A stretch of DNA of 64,000 nucleotides, taken from Boesenbergia rotunda (Eukaryota; Streptophyta; Magnoliopsida; Zingiberales; Zingiberaceae). Under the pieces are notes generated by a model. The model ran no database searches and was not told the origin of the DNA. It saw only the letters and a list, made by a program, of their open reading frames with translations. This document shows, in pieces, positions 50,401 through 60,495 of the stretch. The stretch's first letter is position 1. Each line of letters begins with the position of its first letter. The translations under genes and the position numbers were made by a program. The DNA is taken from positions 392,078 to 456,077 of the forward strand of contig JAGFNQ010005631.1 in NCBI GenBank assembly GCA_024364735.1. Direction: 5' to 3'.

Positions 50401-51556
50401 TTGCTCAGGGGGAGTCTTCTGGTCTGGTATCTCGCTTGCAGAAATCTTTATATGGTCTCAAGCAGTCACCTAGAGCATGGTTCAGTAGATTTAGTACTGT
50501 AATTCAACAGTTTGGCATGACTCGGAGCGAGGCCGACCATTCTGTCTTTTATCGTCGCTCATCTACTAGTTACATCTACTTAGTGGTTTATGTTGATGAT
50601 ATTGTCATCACAGGTAGTGATCATCTCGGGATTTCACAGGTGAAACAGTACAAAGGATCTCGGCAAACCCAAATATTTCTTGGGGATAAAAGTAACACAG
50701 TCTAAAGATGGGATCATCATATCCCAAAGGAAGTATGCAATTAATATTTTGAAAGAAACAAGAATGTTAAACTCAAAGACAGTTGATAACCCAATGAATC
50801 CTAATGTCAAGCTCCTACCAAATCAGGGGAACCTCTTCCAGATCTTGAACGATATAGGCGATTAGTAGGGAAACTAAGCTATCTTACTATTACTCGTTCA
50901 GACATCTCATTTGCAATAAGTGTACTAAGTCAGTTTCTTAACTCTCCATGCAAGGAATATTGAGATGTTATGAACCGCATTATTCGATATATTAGAGGTG
51001 CTCCAGGAAAGGTCTTTTGTACGGAGACAAAGGACATACTCGAGTCGTAAGGTATTCTGATGCAGATTGGGCAAGTTCTCCCACTGATAGGAGATCTACT
51101 TCTGAATTTTGTATATTTGTCGGAGATAATCTTGTTTCTTGGAAAAACAAAAAAGCAGAATGTTGTAGTAAGATCTAGTGCAGAGGCAGAGTATCAAGCT
51201 ATGGTCATAGCTAGTCAAGAGCTTATATGACTCAAACAGTTACTTCATGAATTAAGATTAGAGAGATTAAACCAATGCCACTTATATTTGACAACCAGTC
51301 CGCCATGCATATCGCCTCAAATCTAGTTTTTCATGAAAGGACAAAACATATAGAAATCGACTATCACTTTGTCAGAGAGAAAGTTGTATCTGGAGAAATA
51401 TCTATTAGTTATGTCAACTCACATGATCAACTAGCAGATATATTCACTAAGTCACTTAGAGGGCATCGAATTGACTACATATGTAACAAGCTGGGTGCAT
51501 ATGATTTATATTTTTCAGCTTTACGAGGAATGTTAGAATATTGTAAATATAGCTAG
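47462..51556 (+). pseudogene. Copia gag-pol polyprotein pseudogene
   Basis: Gag starts at MATSGTQKSD (47462) and continues with SWASHIEFWLIG and a UBN2-type region. An in-frame TAG occurs about 25 codons in, and more stops and shifts follow. The protease region has WVLDSGVTDHITG (48449-48487), keeping the D-S-G core. The pre-integrase/integrase part has HAQLGHLDLNKL, then VHSDVWGPSRIS and FITFIDDFF, with stops at about 49130 and 49280. The reverse transcriptase has LYGLKQSPRAWF and the catalytic YVDDIVITG (50590-50616). The RNase H end has LADIFTKSLRGHRI. Open pieces fall in three frames, so at least several frameshifts exist. It cannot make a working polyprotein. The 5' leader 47052-47460 is unusually GC- and C/T-rich. 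Confidence 0.93.
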
Positions 51557-51731
51557 GGATAATTTGTTATATCTTAATTTATATTTTATCTAAAATATAA
51601 ATTAGTTCTTAGAATAGAATCTTGATTTATTTTTTAGAATAGAGTTCTAATTAGTTTTTAGAATAGGTCCTAACTTTGTATATAAATAGGACTTATATTT
51701 TATAATATTTGATAAAAGGAATTCTTTAACA
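51531..51731 (+). repeat. Right LTR of the copia element
   Basis: 201 bp copy of the left LTR, ending AACA and followed by the AAGTT target duplication. The last gag-pol reading frame runs a few codons into it, which is common in copia elements. Confidence 0.95.
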
Positions 51732-51736
51732 AAGTT

Positions 51737-53102
51737 ATTAAAGAGTTTGAGCCAAAAGTTCATTGACCATTTAAATCAAATGATCTTTTTAATTGAAAAA
51801 TATTATTATTCTATTCCAAAATGATTTTTTAAGTGAGGGACTAATTGAGATAATACATTAGGTCTTCTCCTAGGATTTAGAAGGAAGAGATAATATAATG
51901 GTTCTTTTTATTTGATAATCCTTCTCTTTAAATGACTCCTTAACTTTAGCTATGGTTTCACTTGATATCTTTAAGCTAGGATTATACTTCTACCAATTAG
52001 CTTGGCTACCTAACTTAAATACTCATGTTGAGTTAAGAAGTAGCTTGTAATAAAACTCCAACATCAAATATTCACTTTACGTTGATTAATTCTGAGGGTG
52101 AAAAATTTAATCCCTTAAAAAAATTTTATCGATCACCAGGATAAATCGAGAAATACTTATAATGAGTTGCTTATCAATCCAACATTTTTGATCAATCGTC
52201 CACCGAGGAAAATGTTATTGGTTAAATACAAAAGAAAAATAATCATGTTGTTGATACTGATTAAATGTTATATTTTGAGGTCCAATTTTAGCCATCGTTC
52301 AGTTGTTCATGCGAGATATAAAAAGATTGCTACAACAAAATAAATACTACACCTTTTCGTTGAGCTCAAATTCACGGGTCAAAAAATTTTATAGTGCTAA
52401 GTGAAAGATTCATTAAAGAATTTAAGAAATAGTTGGGATTTCTTTTATAATTTAAAAAATAATATGAATTCATTATATTGTATTTGAATTAAAGTATATT
52501 TATTTAAAATTCACAATGTACCAAGTTAAGCATCTTAATCTTAATTATAATTTATTTATTTATGATCTATGATTATATCCATCAATACATATTGGCTTAT
52601 GTATCCCATTAAAATTTCTTTGCCTCAAAACAACTAAACACTCATAATTATTTTCCCCAAAATAACTTATCTTAGGCTATTAAGATGATTAAACATTCTC
52701 AACTACCAAATGATCTATTTTCAAAAAATAATAATAAAAAAGATTATGATATGATTTTCTTATTAAAATTGAGGTGTGATAGATAATTAAGCCTTCAAGT
52801 GAGTACTAGTTTGATCATAATTGTACTAAGATTCCTCTAATTGAGCCACTAAACTCCACCAACTTCTGCATTTATTTAACCAAATAAAAAACAGAAATAA
52901 GAGATCTGAAAACATCAAATATTAGATTCATACACTTGAAAGCTTACTCCTTAACAGAAGAACACAGCAGGTCACCATCAAGAGGTTCATGCACCAAATG
53001 ATGAACTCTTCAGTTTTTAAATGATGCAACAACTCTTCAGTAATCATTTGTTTAATAAAAGTGTAATGATACACATAATTAAAGTGAATGTTTCAATAAA
53101 AA
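51737..53102. other. AT-rich intergenic region
   Basis: No coding features. A partial copy of the dispersed repeat is noted at 52083-52200. The rest shows no structure I can name. Confidence 0.4.
52083..52200 (+). repeat. Dispersed repeat, copy b (partial)
   Basis: GATCACCAGGATAAATCGAGAAATACTTATAATGAGTTGC follows the same order of words as the first half of 6068-6262 and 54184-54385. The second half is missing. Confidence 0.45.
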
Positions 53103-53378
53103 TATTGACAATTAATCGACGGCATGTTCGACTTAGTCTTCGGCCGCCGCCCCAAATCAAATCATACTTTGAGAGATATAGTAAACCCGTCGAGGATCGT
53201 TGCATTTACGATCTCGCATCATTCACCGTTATTCCTGACAGATTCACCATTGCCGACGATCCCGACGAGTTCACCATCTCCCAAAGTATAGTTTAATTCG
53301 GGGCGTCGATCGGAGGCCATCGGTGATATCCGATCGACGATCAAACATCGAACGTACCGTCAATTGACAGTCAATTTT
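53103..53378. mobile_element. Palindromic MITE, copy A
   Basis: The left arm (about 53103-53200) reads ATTGACA, GACGGCATGTTCGA, CAAATCAAATCATACTTTGAG, AACCCGTCGAGGATCG. The right arm read in reverse gives ATTGAC, GACGGTACGTTCGA, CCGAATTAAACTATACTTTG, GAACTCGTCGGGATCG. The whole element is therefore one long imperfect inverted repeat around about 53215-53235 and can fold into a hairpin. It is related to 55625-56125 and to the half copy at 62813-62965. Confidence 0.72.
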
Positions 53379-53819
53379 CACTGAGGTATTTATTTTTCAC
53401 GGTGCAAATTATTTCCTAATCATTTGTTGAATAAAAAAAATACAATGATAAATGAGCAAGCATGCAATGACTTCGAATTCGATAAATTTCATTTTTTCAA
53501 AATATTTTTTAAATCCACATTTGGAGCTTGAAATGAAAATTTTGGCCCATCTAAGCCACTTATTTTGAGATCAGTAAGCACACTTGAGTATTTGTCCAAA
53601 AGCACATTTTGTCTCTTATATTTTTTAAATTATTAGTTTTACTATTAGAATTTCATTTTATCTATATAGTTGTTTATTTTCTTTATTTTTCCTCTAATTT
53701 TTTTTTCAATTTTATTTTTATGTTAATCCCAAAAGTTGTTTTTCTACCGATCTATTATAAGCCTGTGCATCTAGCATTGGGTTGATCTCTCATCTCATAC
53801 AATAATTATCTTAATTCTA

Positions 53820-54160
53820 CCCTATCTTTTATTTCATTTCTTCTAGAACAATCACAATTTTTTTAATTATGGATCTACTATAAAAAATTCAACACTTAAT
53901 CTTAGCATTCAATGTGTTCCTTAATAATTTAATTATTCAACTATTTCATTTTCTCGCGTTCAACGTCAATGAAATTAGTCAATATTTACATGTTTCCATG
54001 CAATAACAAAATGCATGACTATTTCACGATACTTCGTGCCACCTTTCACGGTCGCCTCATGGGGCCCTGCAGGGCCACGAGTTACCCTACGGTGGTCTTG
54101 TGCGGCCACAAGAAACCCTACGTGGCTGTTTCCTTTCCTTTGTTTTTCTTTTCTTCCTGA
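53820..54160 (+). repeat. Duplicated segment, unit 1
   Basis: Matches, in order, pieces of the region before the zinc-ribbon gene. TATTTCATTTCTTCTAGAA matches 54448-54466. GAAATTAGTCAATATTTACATGTTTC matches 55451-55476. GGTCGCCTCATG through CTACGGTGGTCTTGTGCGGC and AAGAAACCCTACGTGG matches 56219-56252 plus 60316-60352. It ends in CTTTCCTTTGTTTTTCTTTT, as does the other copy. Here the copy is uninterrupted and is not followed by the gene. Confidence 0.7.
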
Positions 54161-54183
54161 AAAAAAAAAATATTCGACCAAAT

Positions 54184-54385
54184 GACTGATGAATCTGAGA
54201 TGATCGATTTAGTATCCGAAAGTTTTCTATTAGTGATTAGAGTAAATCGAAAAGTATTCGTGATGAGCGATCTAAAAGTTTAGCGTTCAGGATTCACACC
54301 CCATTTAAAGAAAAAAATCTTATAAGATACATCGTACTAGAGATCAAATCGCAGATAACGATTAGTAACTCTATCACTGTATCAT
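54184..54385 (+). repeat. Dispersed repeat, copy c
   Basis: The best-preserved relative of 6068-6262. Contains AGTAAATCGAAAAGTATTCG, GCGATCTAAAAGTTTAGCG, CCCATTTAAAGAAAAAAATC and AGATCAAATCGCAG. It sits between the two units of the duplicated segment. Confidence 0.55.
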
Positions 54386-54604
54386 AGTTCCTGAGAAAAT
54401 TTTCTTTTCTTCCTTGTCCTTAGCTTTGTTGTGTCCTATCTTTAATTTGATTTCATTTCTTCTAGAAGAATCACAATGTTTTTTTTATTATGAATCTACT
54501 ATCCGAAATTTAACACGGAATCTCAACATTCCATATGTGTTTCCGAATAATTTAATTTTTTAATTATTCAAATAGTTCATTTTATTTAGTTAAACTCTAT
54601 CATG

Positions 54605-55440
54605 TGTTTAGATGGGATGAGTGAAGATTGATTAATAGAATGGGAAGAGCGGAAAAGGAGGAGAAATAAAGTATTTAGATTCATCTTGTTTTGAGAGAGG
54701 GGAAAGATTAATTAACAGAACATGTGTATCTTATTTGAGAGAAAAGAGAAGGAAATGAAGGATAAATATATAAAATTACATAATTATCCTATTGTGATTT
54801 AAGAAAGTTTAATTAAATTATTTATTTAAAATTAGGAATAGTTTAAATTAAGTATTTATTAAAAATTAAAAATTAAAAATTATAATTGTTACTATATTTA
54901 TGCTTATTTTCTTCATCGGCTAATCTATGTTTCTTCACCTGTATACTCACCGCTGTTGCTTCACTATCACCATTTCGTTGCTCTGCTATCGCCATCATTA
55001 TCGTTGTTGTTACCAATTTGCACGTCCCTTCCGCAAGTTGTCGGCGTCACCTCCTCTACTATAGTCAGAGTCGGAGTCGTAGTCGGCATCGGCATCGGCG
55101 TCGATGTCGACGTCCGCGTCGGCATTAATGTCGACGTCGGCGTCGACATTGATGTCGAAGTCGATGTTGGTGTCAGTGTCATTGCCCTTGCGACTGAAGG
55201 CAAAACTATTAAGATAAGAGATAAAAATAAAATTAGAATATATTTTTGTTAGATTTTCCTTTCCCTTTCATACACTCCGATTTAGGTGTAAGAAATTAAA
55301 ACTTTTTTTCTTTACCGAGATTAATGTTTATCCTTCCTTCCCTTTCACCTTCTTAAGTACTCACTCCTACTCAACCGAGGGTAAACATTTCCCTTCCTCT
55401 TCGTTACCTTCCCTTCCCATCCATCACCTCCTCCTAAACA
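54605..55440. mobile_element. Element with TGTTTAG..CTAAACA ends
   Basis: Ends are TGTTTAGATGGGATGAGTG and, in reverse, TGTTTAGGAGGAGGTGATG. Purine-rich at the left and pyrimidine-rich at the right (55260-55440), so the arms are partly complementary. The boundaries also fit the break in the duplicated segment. No clean target duplication and no coding frame. Confidence 0.5.
55058..55185. repeat. GTCGNN hexanucleotide array
   Basis: About 20 consecutive GTCGNN or ATCGNN units (GTCGGC, GTCGAT, GTCGAC, GTCGTA). The array translates in all frames as two-residue alternations such as VGIGVDVDV, which explains the open frames 54956-55252 (+) and 54967-55203 (-). It lies inside the TIR-ended element. 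Confidence 0.85.
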
Positions 55441-55624
55441 TAACATTAGTGAAATTAGTTAACATTTATATGTTTCTATGGAGTAACAAAATACATGACT
55501 ATTTAAGGACGAAATGAATTTTTGCCTTCTCCTTCGCATGTATATTTTTTATTTTTTCTGTCGCTCGTAACCACATGCCTTTTCAGTACAAATCTTATGT
55601 CCCAACTCTCTCTATCTCCATATT

Positions 55625-56125
55625 CCATAATTACTGGATCCGATCGTCGATTGGTGCCCCCACGAACTGGCTCGGTTGGTAAAGCGTCTGGCTGCTTGCA
55701 TTGGAAATCTCAGATTCGAGAGTCGTCAGTCGCACACGAGGTAAAAACCTGATTTGCTAGCTTAAATCCTTTTGGCCCCAGGCGCCTTATCCCACGAGTA
55801 AAATCGTAATTTACCCCCTCTGGACACTTGTGGGCCGAGACCAGAGGGCCGCTAAGGTGGCGGTTCCACCTTTTGCATTGGATCCGATCGTTGATCGGAC
55901 ACTATCAATGGTCTCCGATCGTCATCCTGAATCAAATGATATTTTGAGAGAACAGTGAATCGGTCGAGATCGTCGCAATTGCGATCTCGTCGGATTCGAT
56001 GATAAATCCGACGAGATCGTAATTACGACGATTTCTGACGGATTTGTTGTACTCTCAGGGTATAATTTGGTGTGGAATGATGATTGAAGGCCGCTGATGA
56101 TATTGGATTGATGATTGAATGAATT
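55625..56125. mobile_element. Palindromic MITE, copy B, carrying a SINE
   Basis: After removal of the SINE at 55652-55879, the left arm (to about 56004) and the right arm (from about 56010) are inverse complements for roughly 100 bases. The best part is GCGATCTCGTCGGATT at 55979-55994 against AATCCGACGAGATCGT at 56003-56018. Outer parts match more loosely: CAAATGATATTTTGAGAG against CTCTCAGGGTATAATTTG in reverse. Related to 53103-53378. Confidence 0.7.
55652..55879 (+). mobile_element. tRNA-derived SINE with 16 bp target duplication
   Basis: Flanked by GGATCCGATCGTCGAT (55636-55651) and GGATCCGATCGTTGAT (55880-55895). The head contains ACTGGCTCGGTTGGTAAAGCG, a clear tRNA A box, and CAGATTCGAGAGTC, a B box, about 45 bases later. 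The body is 228 bp and ends TTCCACCTTTTGCATT, without a long poly-A tail. Transcription would be by RNA polymerase III from the internal boxes. It landed in the outer left arm of the palindromic MITE. Confidence 0.85.
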
Positions 56126-56252
56126 ACCGACTATTATTGATGATTATGAACTATAAAAATAAAAGGAGTTCGGGACAGAAGATACTCACCCGGGCCTTCC
56201 TTGGTCAGTCACCTTGCGTGGTCGCCTTACGTGACCTCACGAGGCCTACGAT

Positions 56253-56286
56253 CAAGGGCGGAGCCACGTTTAACTTTACCCGGGCT
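56253..56286 (+). repeat. Left TIR of the hAT element
   Basis: CAAGGGCGGAGCCA start. It leads into the self-complementary CCCGGGCTATAGCCCGGG at 56279-56296. Confidence 0.93.
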
Positions 56287-56360
56287 ATAGCCCGGGGTCC
56301 ATTTAATTACATCCCTATTATCTCTATTTTAAAACAAGCCTGGGTTATTAATGTTAATGT

Positions 56361-56424
56361 TTAGCCCGGTAGCCTGCAAATAGGATAGCCCGCCAGCCCG
56401 GTAGCCTGCAATTCTGCAAATAGG
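56361..56424 (+). repeat. Subterminal repeat of the hAT element
   Basis: AGCCCGGTAGCCTGCAA occurs twice (about 56362 and 56394), each followed within a few bases by AAATAGGA. Short repeated motifs near the ends are where hAT transposases usually bind. Confidence 0.7.
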
Positions 56425-57292
56425 AAAAAGAGGGAATTTGCTATCCCTAAATCCTTCGCATGATCGCATCCGCCGCCTCTGCCCGACGGAACTTGGAGTC
56501 CTGGACGCCAAACTTCAGAAGGCAACACCACCATCGGAAGTTCGGAACTCCTACTATTTCCTCGTCCTCCTCCAGTCCTCTTGCTGTTTGGTGCTCCGGC
56601 AGCCGACCGTTGTTTGGCAGGAGATCTATACGCCAATCGATCTTCGGTATAAATTGACGAAGCAGTCAATCTTCTCACTCTCCAATGGCTTTTTGTCTGT
56701 ATATATATCCTTTCATTCTACACGGGTACTGTATTGCTCTGGAAATTTATGTTCAGTTTATAGATTTCACCACTAATAAATGTATGAATATACATCTAAT
56801 TGTATATGGCTTATGATTCATTGAGGTTGTTCCAATTTGCAAAAGATTTTGGCATGGTTTCTATGTCTTGTTTACAAAATAATCTCAGTCATATTTTGGA
56901 ATTGGAAAGTCAGCCTTGGTACATGGTAGGTATATTATCAAACATATAGGTCGTCATGGATATTGTTATCACATTCAATTGAGCAGGACCTAAAATCAAT
57001 GGATCTTGAATTTGGACAACAACTAATAATTCCACTTGAAGTCATTCACGACTCTTCTTTCCTATTTGGACATATAGGTCATCATGGATGGTTTAACTTT
57101 GTTGAAGAATATAGACAAAATTAACCTTGTCAATGTTCAATTTTCATAATTCATGTAAGTTCATTTTGCCAGTTCTTGGATCTATTTATTATGTTTGGAT
57201 TAGATGCCCTACTATCTATTAGATATCGTTATTTAAAATTTATAAGATTCTATGTTAATCATGTTAAGATTTATTTGTGTTAGGTTATTTTA

Positions 57293-59719
57293 ATGTCAAA
57301 TCAAGAGAGAAAAAGAGGAAACAATATTCTGTCATTCTTTAAGCCAAGAATTGATAATCCTTCATCATCCGAGAGAGCCAAGACTAATATATCCGTTCCT
57401 AATGAGGAGTTCGAACCTCCTTCTAAATCTTAAAGAGTTGAGTTTGATGAAACATCACTTGAACCAGATCCTGGATTGCGTATTTCCATGTGGCGACATC
57501 ATGTTAATCATCGTGATGAAATTAGACGAGCTTATATCAAAATGGGGTCATATCAACCTAAATTGCAAGAGTACCCACGATCTGAATCAGGAAAGCAACA
57601 TCGTCGATTTCAATATGCATGGTTTAAAAAATTTCCATGGTTAGAGTACTCTCCTACAAAGGATGCAGCATTTTGTTTTCCATGTTATCTTTTTGAAACA
57701 AGTGAAGCACAACAATTTGCATTTACAGTTGAAGGGTTTAAAAGTTGGAAGCGCGTTAATGATGGAGCCAAGTGTGCCTTTTTGTCTCACATGGGAAGTT
57801 ATAACTCAGTGCATAATAAATCTGCTAAATCTATTATTGATGTGATGAATGCAACTCGACATATAGATAAAGTTATGAATCGAGAATTTTCTGAACAAAT
57901 TCAAATGAATCGATTAAGGCTTGCAGCAACAATTGAGAGTGTCCGTTGGCTTAGCTTGCAAGCATGTGGATTGAGAGGTCATGATGAATCTTTAGATTCT
58001 CAAAATTGTGGTAATTTCATTGAGATGCTTAAACTTTTGGGAAAATGGAATATTGATATTGGCGATGTTATCTTAGTGAAAGCTCCAGGAAATGCAAAGT
58101 ATACCTCACCAGAAGTTCAAAAAGAAATCCTGCATATTATTGGTAATAGAGTCAGAAATAAAATTCGTGATGAAATTGGAGATTCTAAGTTTTGTATTTT
58201 GGTGGACGAAGCAAAGGATGTATCTAACAAAGAACAAATGGCAATAATTTTGAGATTTGTTGATGTCCATGGTTATTTACGGGAGCGTTTTTTTCAAATT
58301 GTGCATGTTCATGACACCACAGCTGTAACACTTAAGAAAGAGATATGTGATGTCCTCACTAGATATAATTTAGAAATACATAATATGCGGGGTCAATGGT
58401 ATGATGGTGCTAACAACATGAGTGGTGCTTGTAATGGATTGCAAGCTTTATTTCTTAAAGATTGCCCCTATGCATATTATATACATTGTTTTGCCCACCT
58501 ACTTCAACTAGCGTTAGTTGCAGCTGCTGAAAATGAGACCTCTATATGACTTTTCTTTTCAAATATGACAACCATTGTTAATCTGGTTTCTTCTTCTTCC
58601 AAACGCAATGCTGAGTTACAATCTGCTCAAGTTAATGAAATTGCACGTTCTATTGGTGCTGGTGAACGCGAAACTGGGAGAGGAGCTAATCAAATTAGTA
58701 CTTTGCATCGAGCAGGAACTACTCGTTGGAGCTCCTATTTTGATTCTATTTGCAGCTTAATAGATAAGTATAATGCAATTATTGATGTGCTTGAAAATAT
58801 TATCACTGATGGTTCATCTACTTCAATGCGTGGGGAAGCTAGTGGTTCTTTAATAGTGATGAAGTCTTTTGATTTCATTTTTATTTTGCATTTGATGCAT
58901 AAAATTATGGGGATCACAGATTTACTTTGTCGTGACTTACAAAAAAAATCTCTTGATATCATAAATGCAATGGATTTGGTCTCTACAACTAAAGCACTTC
59001 TTCTTACATTGAGAAATGAAGGTTTTGATATTCTTCTTTCATATGTCAAATCATTTTGCACAAGATTGGGCATTGATATACTAGAGATGAGTGCTCGTTA
59101 TAAACATTCTAGTCGTTCATGCCAGCAAAAGGATAACATCACAGTTGAGCATCACTTTCATTATGATATATTTAATGCCGCAATAGATTTTCAGTTGAAA
59201 GAGTTAAACTCTAGATTTAGTGATGAGACAGTAGAACTTCTTATGCTTAGCTCTGCTTTGGATCCAAAAGATAACTTTAATTGGTTCAATATTGATAAGA
59301 TTTGTACTCTCGCTGAGAAGTATTATCCTGAGGACTTCATCGAACAAGAAATGCATAATTTGAGATGTCAACTACAACATTATGAGCTTGATGTGATTTG
59401 TCATGAAAATTTTCAGAATATGTTCACTATTTTAGAATTGTGCCAAGGGTTGTTTGAAACAAAAAAATTCCAATACTATAATTTGATTGACAAGTTGATT
59501 CGTCTAGTGTTAACTTTGTCTGTTTCTACGGCAACTACAGAGCGTGCATTTTCGGCTATGAAGCATGTCAAAACAGTTCTTCGTAATAGAATGGGAGAGG
59601 ATTTTCTGACAGATTCTATTATTATCTACATTGAGAGAGAGTTTGCTTCAAATATTGATTCAAATTTTATAATTGATGAATATTATACTTTGAAGAATCG
59701 TAGAGCACAACTTCAATAA
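57293..59719 (+). pseudogene. hAT transposase (TTF zinc finger / DUF4371 / C-terminal dimerisation), two premature stops
   Basis: One reading frame of 809 codons is interrupted only by TAA at 57431-57433 and TGA at 58547-58549; there is no frameshift. A TTF-type zinc finger comes first (WFKKFPWLEYSPTKDAAFC then FPCYLFE, about residues 110-145). Next is DUF4371-like catalytic sequence with FCILVDEAKDVSNKEQMA and QWYDGANNMSGACNGLQ; these hold the first two acidic residues of the RNase H-like fold. Last is the hAT dimerisation region (ATTERAFSAMKHVKT near residue 750), which supplies the catalytic glutamate. It belongs to the zinc-finger MYM-type 1-like branch of hAT proteins. The first stop falls before the conserved domains and could be bypassed by starting at the ATG at 57488. 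The second cuts the protein before its C-terminal half, so no full transposase can be made. Confidence 0.93.
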
Positions 59720-60279
59720 CATGTGTATGTATATATCGATCATAAATGATTTTTTTTACTTTGTGAGTTATCTATGCTAATTTTTTTTTTCTATTTTTCC
59801 GTAGGAAGTTGATGACGTGAAAGTTCTTCAATTGGAAATTACAGCTAGAGCGGCAATTAAACTGTATTAGGTAATGGTTTTATTTTGAATTTGGATACGT
59901 ATTTTAGGTGTAGTTGTCTTTACTCTGTAATACAGAACTCGAACTGTGAATTCGGAAGTAATTTATCCACTTTAATTAGCGATGTTACTTTTTAGTAAAC
60001 TAATATCCGTATATTATTTTGTGCCATTAAACTTATCTGATTTTTTTTAAAATTCTTTCCTTGCAGAATAGGTGGAAAATCTGAATAGGTGATTGTGCTG
60101 TTTTTGGAGGAAGACGTGTACCATCTATTGTATTGTTAAGTATCTCCTTTGAAACTTTGAATTTTAGTTGATTATCTTGAAACTTTGTATGGATTTGAAT
60201 TGTATGGATTTTGGTTCACAATATGCATTAACGATAAAAAAAATAATTGTTATTTGTTCAAGCGTCTTAAAAAATTTTT

Positions 60280-60315
60280 AGCCCAGGTAAATTATAATTT
60301 TTGGCTCCGCCATTG
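60280..60315 (-). repeat. Right TIR of the hAT element
   Basis: Ends GGCTCCGCCATTG, the inverse complement of the left end with one change in the first four bases and a looser match in the following 20. Confidence 0.93.
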
Positions 60316-60384
60316 CCTACGATGGTCTTGCGCGGCCGTAAGAAACCCTACCCTGCATCCTCTTTCCTTTGTTTTTCTATCTTT

Positions 60385-60412
60385 TCCTTAGTTATTATTA
60401 TTATTATTATTT
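60385..60412. repeat. (ATT)n microsatellite in the leader of the zinc-ribbon gene
   Basis: Seven or so ATT units, immediately downstream of the duplicated segment and about 85 bases before the ATG. Absent from unit 1 of the duplication. Confidence 0.85.
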
Positions 60413-60495
60413 TCCGTTTGTTTTCTCATAGATTTTTTTTCCTTCCTCACTCGACACCTCAGACACCTCCAAGTAAACAGTTATTGCTGATCCAT

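Larger units (their letters stand above)
46788..51731 (+). mobile_element. Complete Ty1/copia retrotransposon with LTRs, inactivated
   Basis: Starts and ends with TGTTAGAATATTG..CTTTAACA LTRs and is flanked by AAGTT on both sides (46783-46787 and 51732-51736). The total length is 4944 bp. The primer-binding site follows the left LTR and a short purine tract (ACGAGGAA) precedes the right LTR. Gene order is gag, protease region, integrase, reverse transcriptase, RNase H, which defines copia. The short LTRs suit the Ale/Retrofit group, an inference. The coding region has many breaks, described separately. Confidence 0.95.
56253..60315 (+). mobile_element. hAT transposon, nearly complete, with TIRs and perfect 8 bp target duplication
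   Basis: Flanked by CCTACGAT on both sides (56245-56252 and 60316-60323). The left TIR (56253-56286) begins CAAGGGCGGAGCCACG. The right TIR (60280-60315) in reverse begins CAATGGCGGAGCCAAA, and both continue to ACC.GGGCT. The GGCGGAGCCA terminus and 8 bp duplication are typical of plant hAT elements. The length is 4063 bp. The only large reading frame is a hAT transposase with two stops. The identical target duplications suggest a fairly recent insertion. Its short TIR motif differs from that of the 1.1 kb MITE family after the first five bases, so it is not shown to be their driver. Confidence 0.95.
54434..60400 (+). repeat. Duplicated segment, unit 2, broken into pieces by later insertions
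   Basis: The pieces 54434-54600, 55445-55510, about 56190-56252 and 60316-60400 together follow the order of unit 1 (53820-54160). Between them lie a TIR-ended element (54605-55440), a palindromic MITE with a nested SINE (55625-56125) and the hAT transposon (56253-60315). The last piece leads straight into the zinc-ribbon gene, so this unit is probably its ancestral upstream region. Confidence 0.65.

Noticed and set aside
54956..55252. Val/Gly/Asp-repeat protein.
   Set aside because: It is the translation of the GTCGNN array.
56253..60315. The hAT transposon as the direct source of the 1.1 kb MITE family.
   Set aside because: Only the first five terminal bases (CAAGG) agree. The MITEs continue with TTTAAAAT or AATG and the hAT element with GCGGAGCCA, so a different autonomous element is needed.
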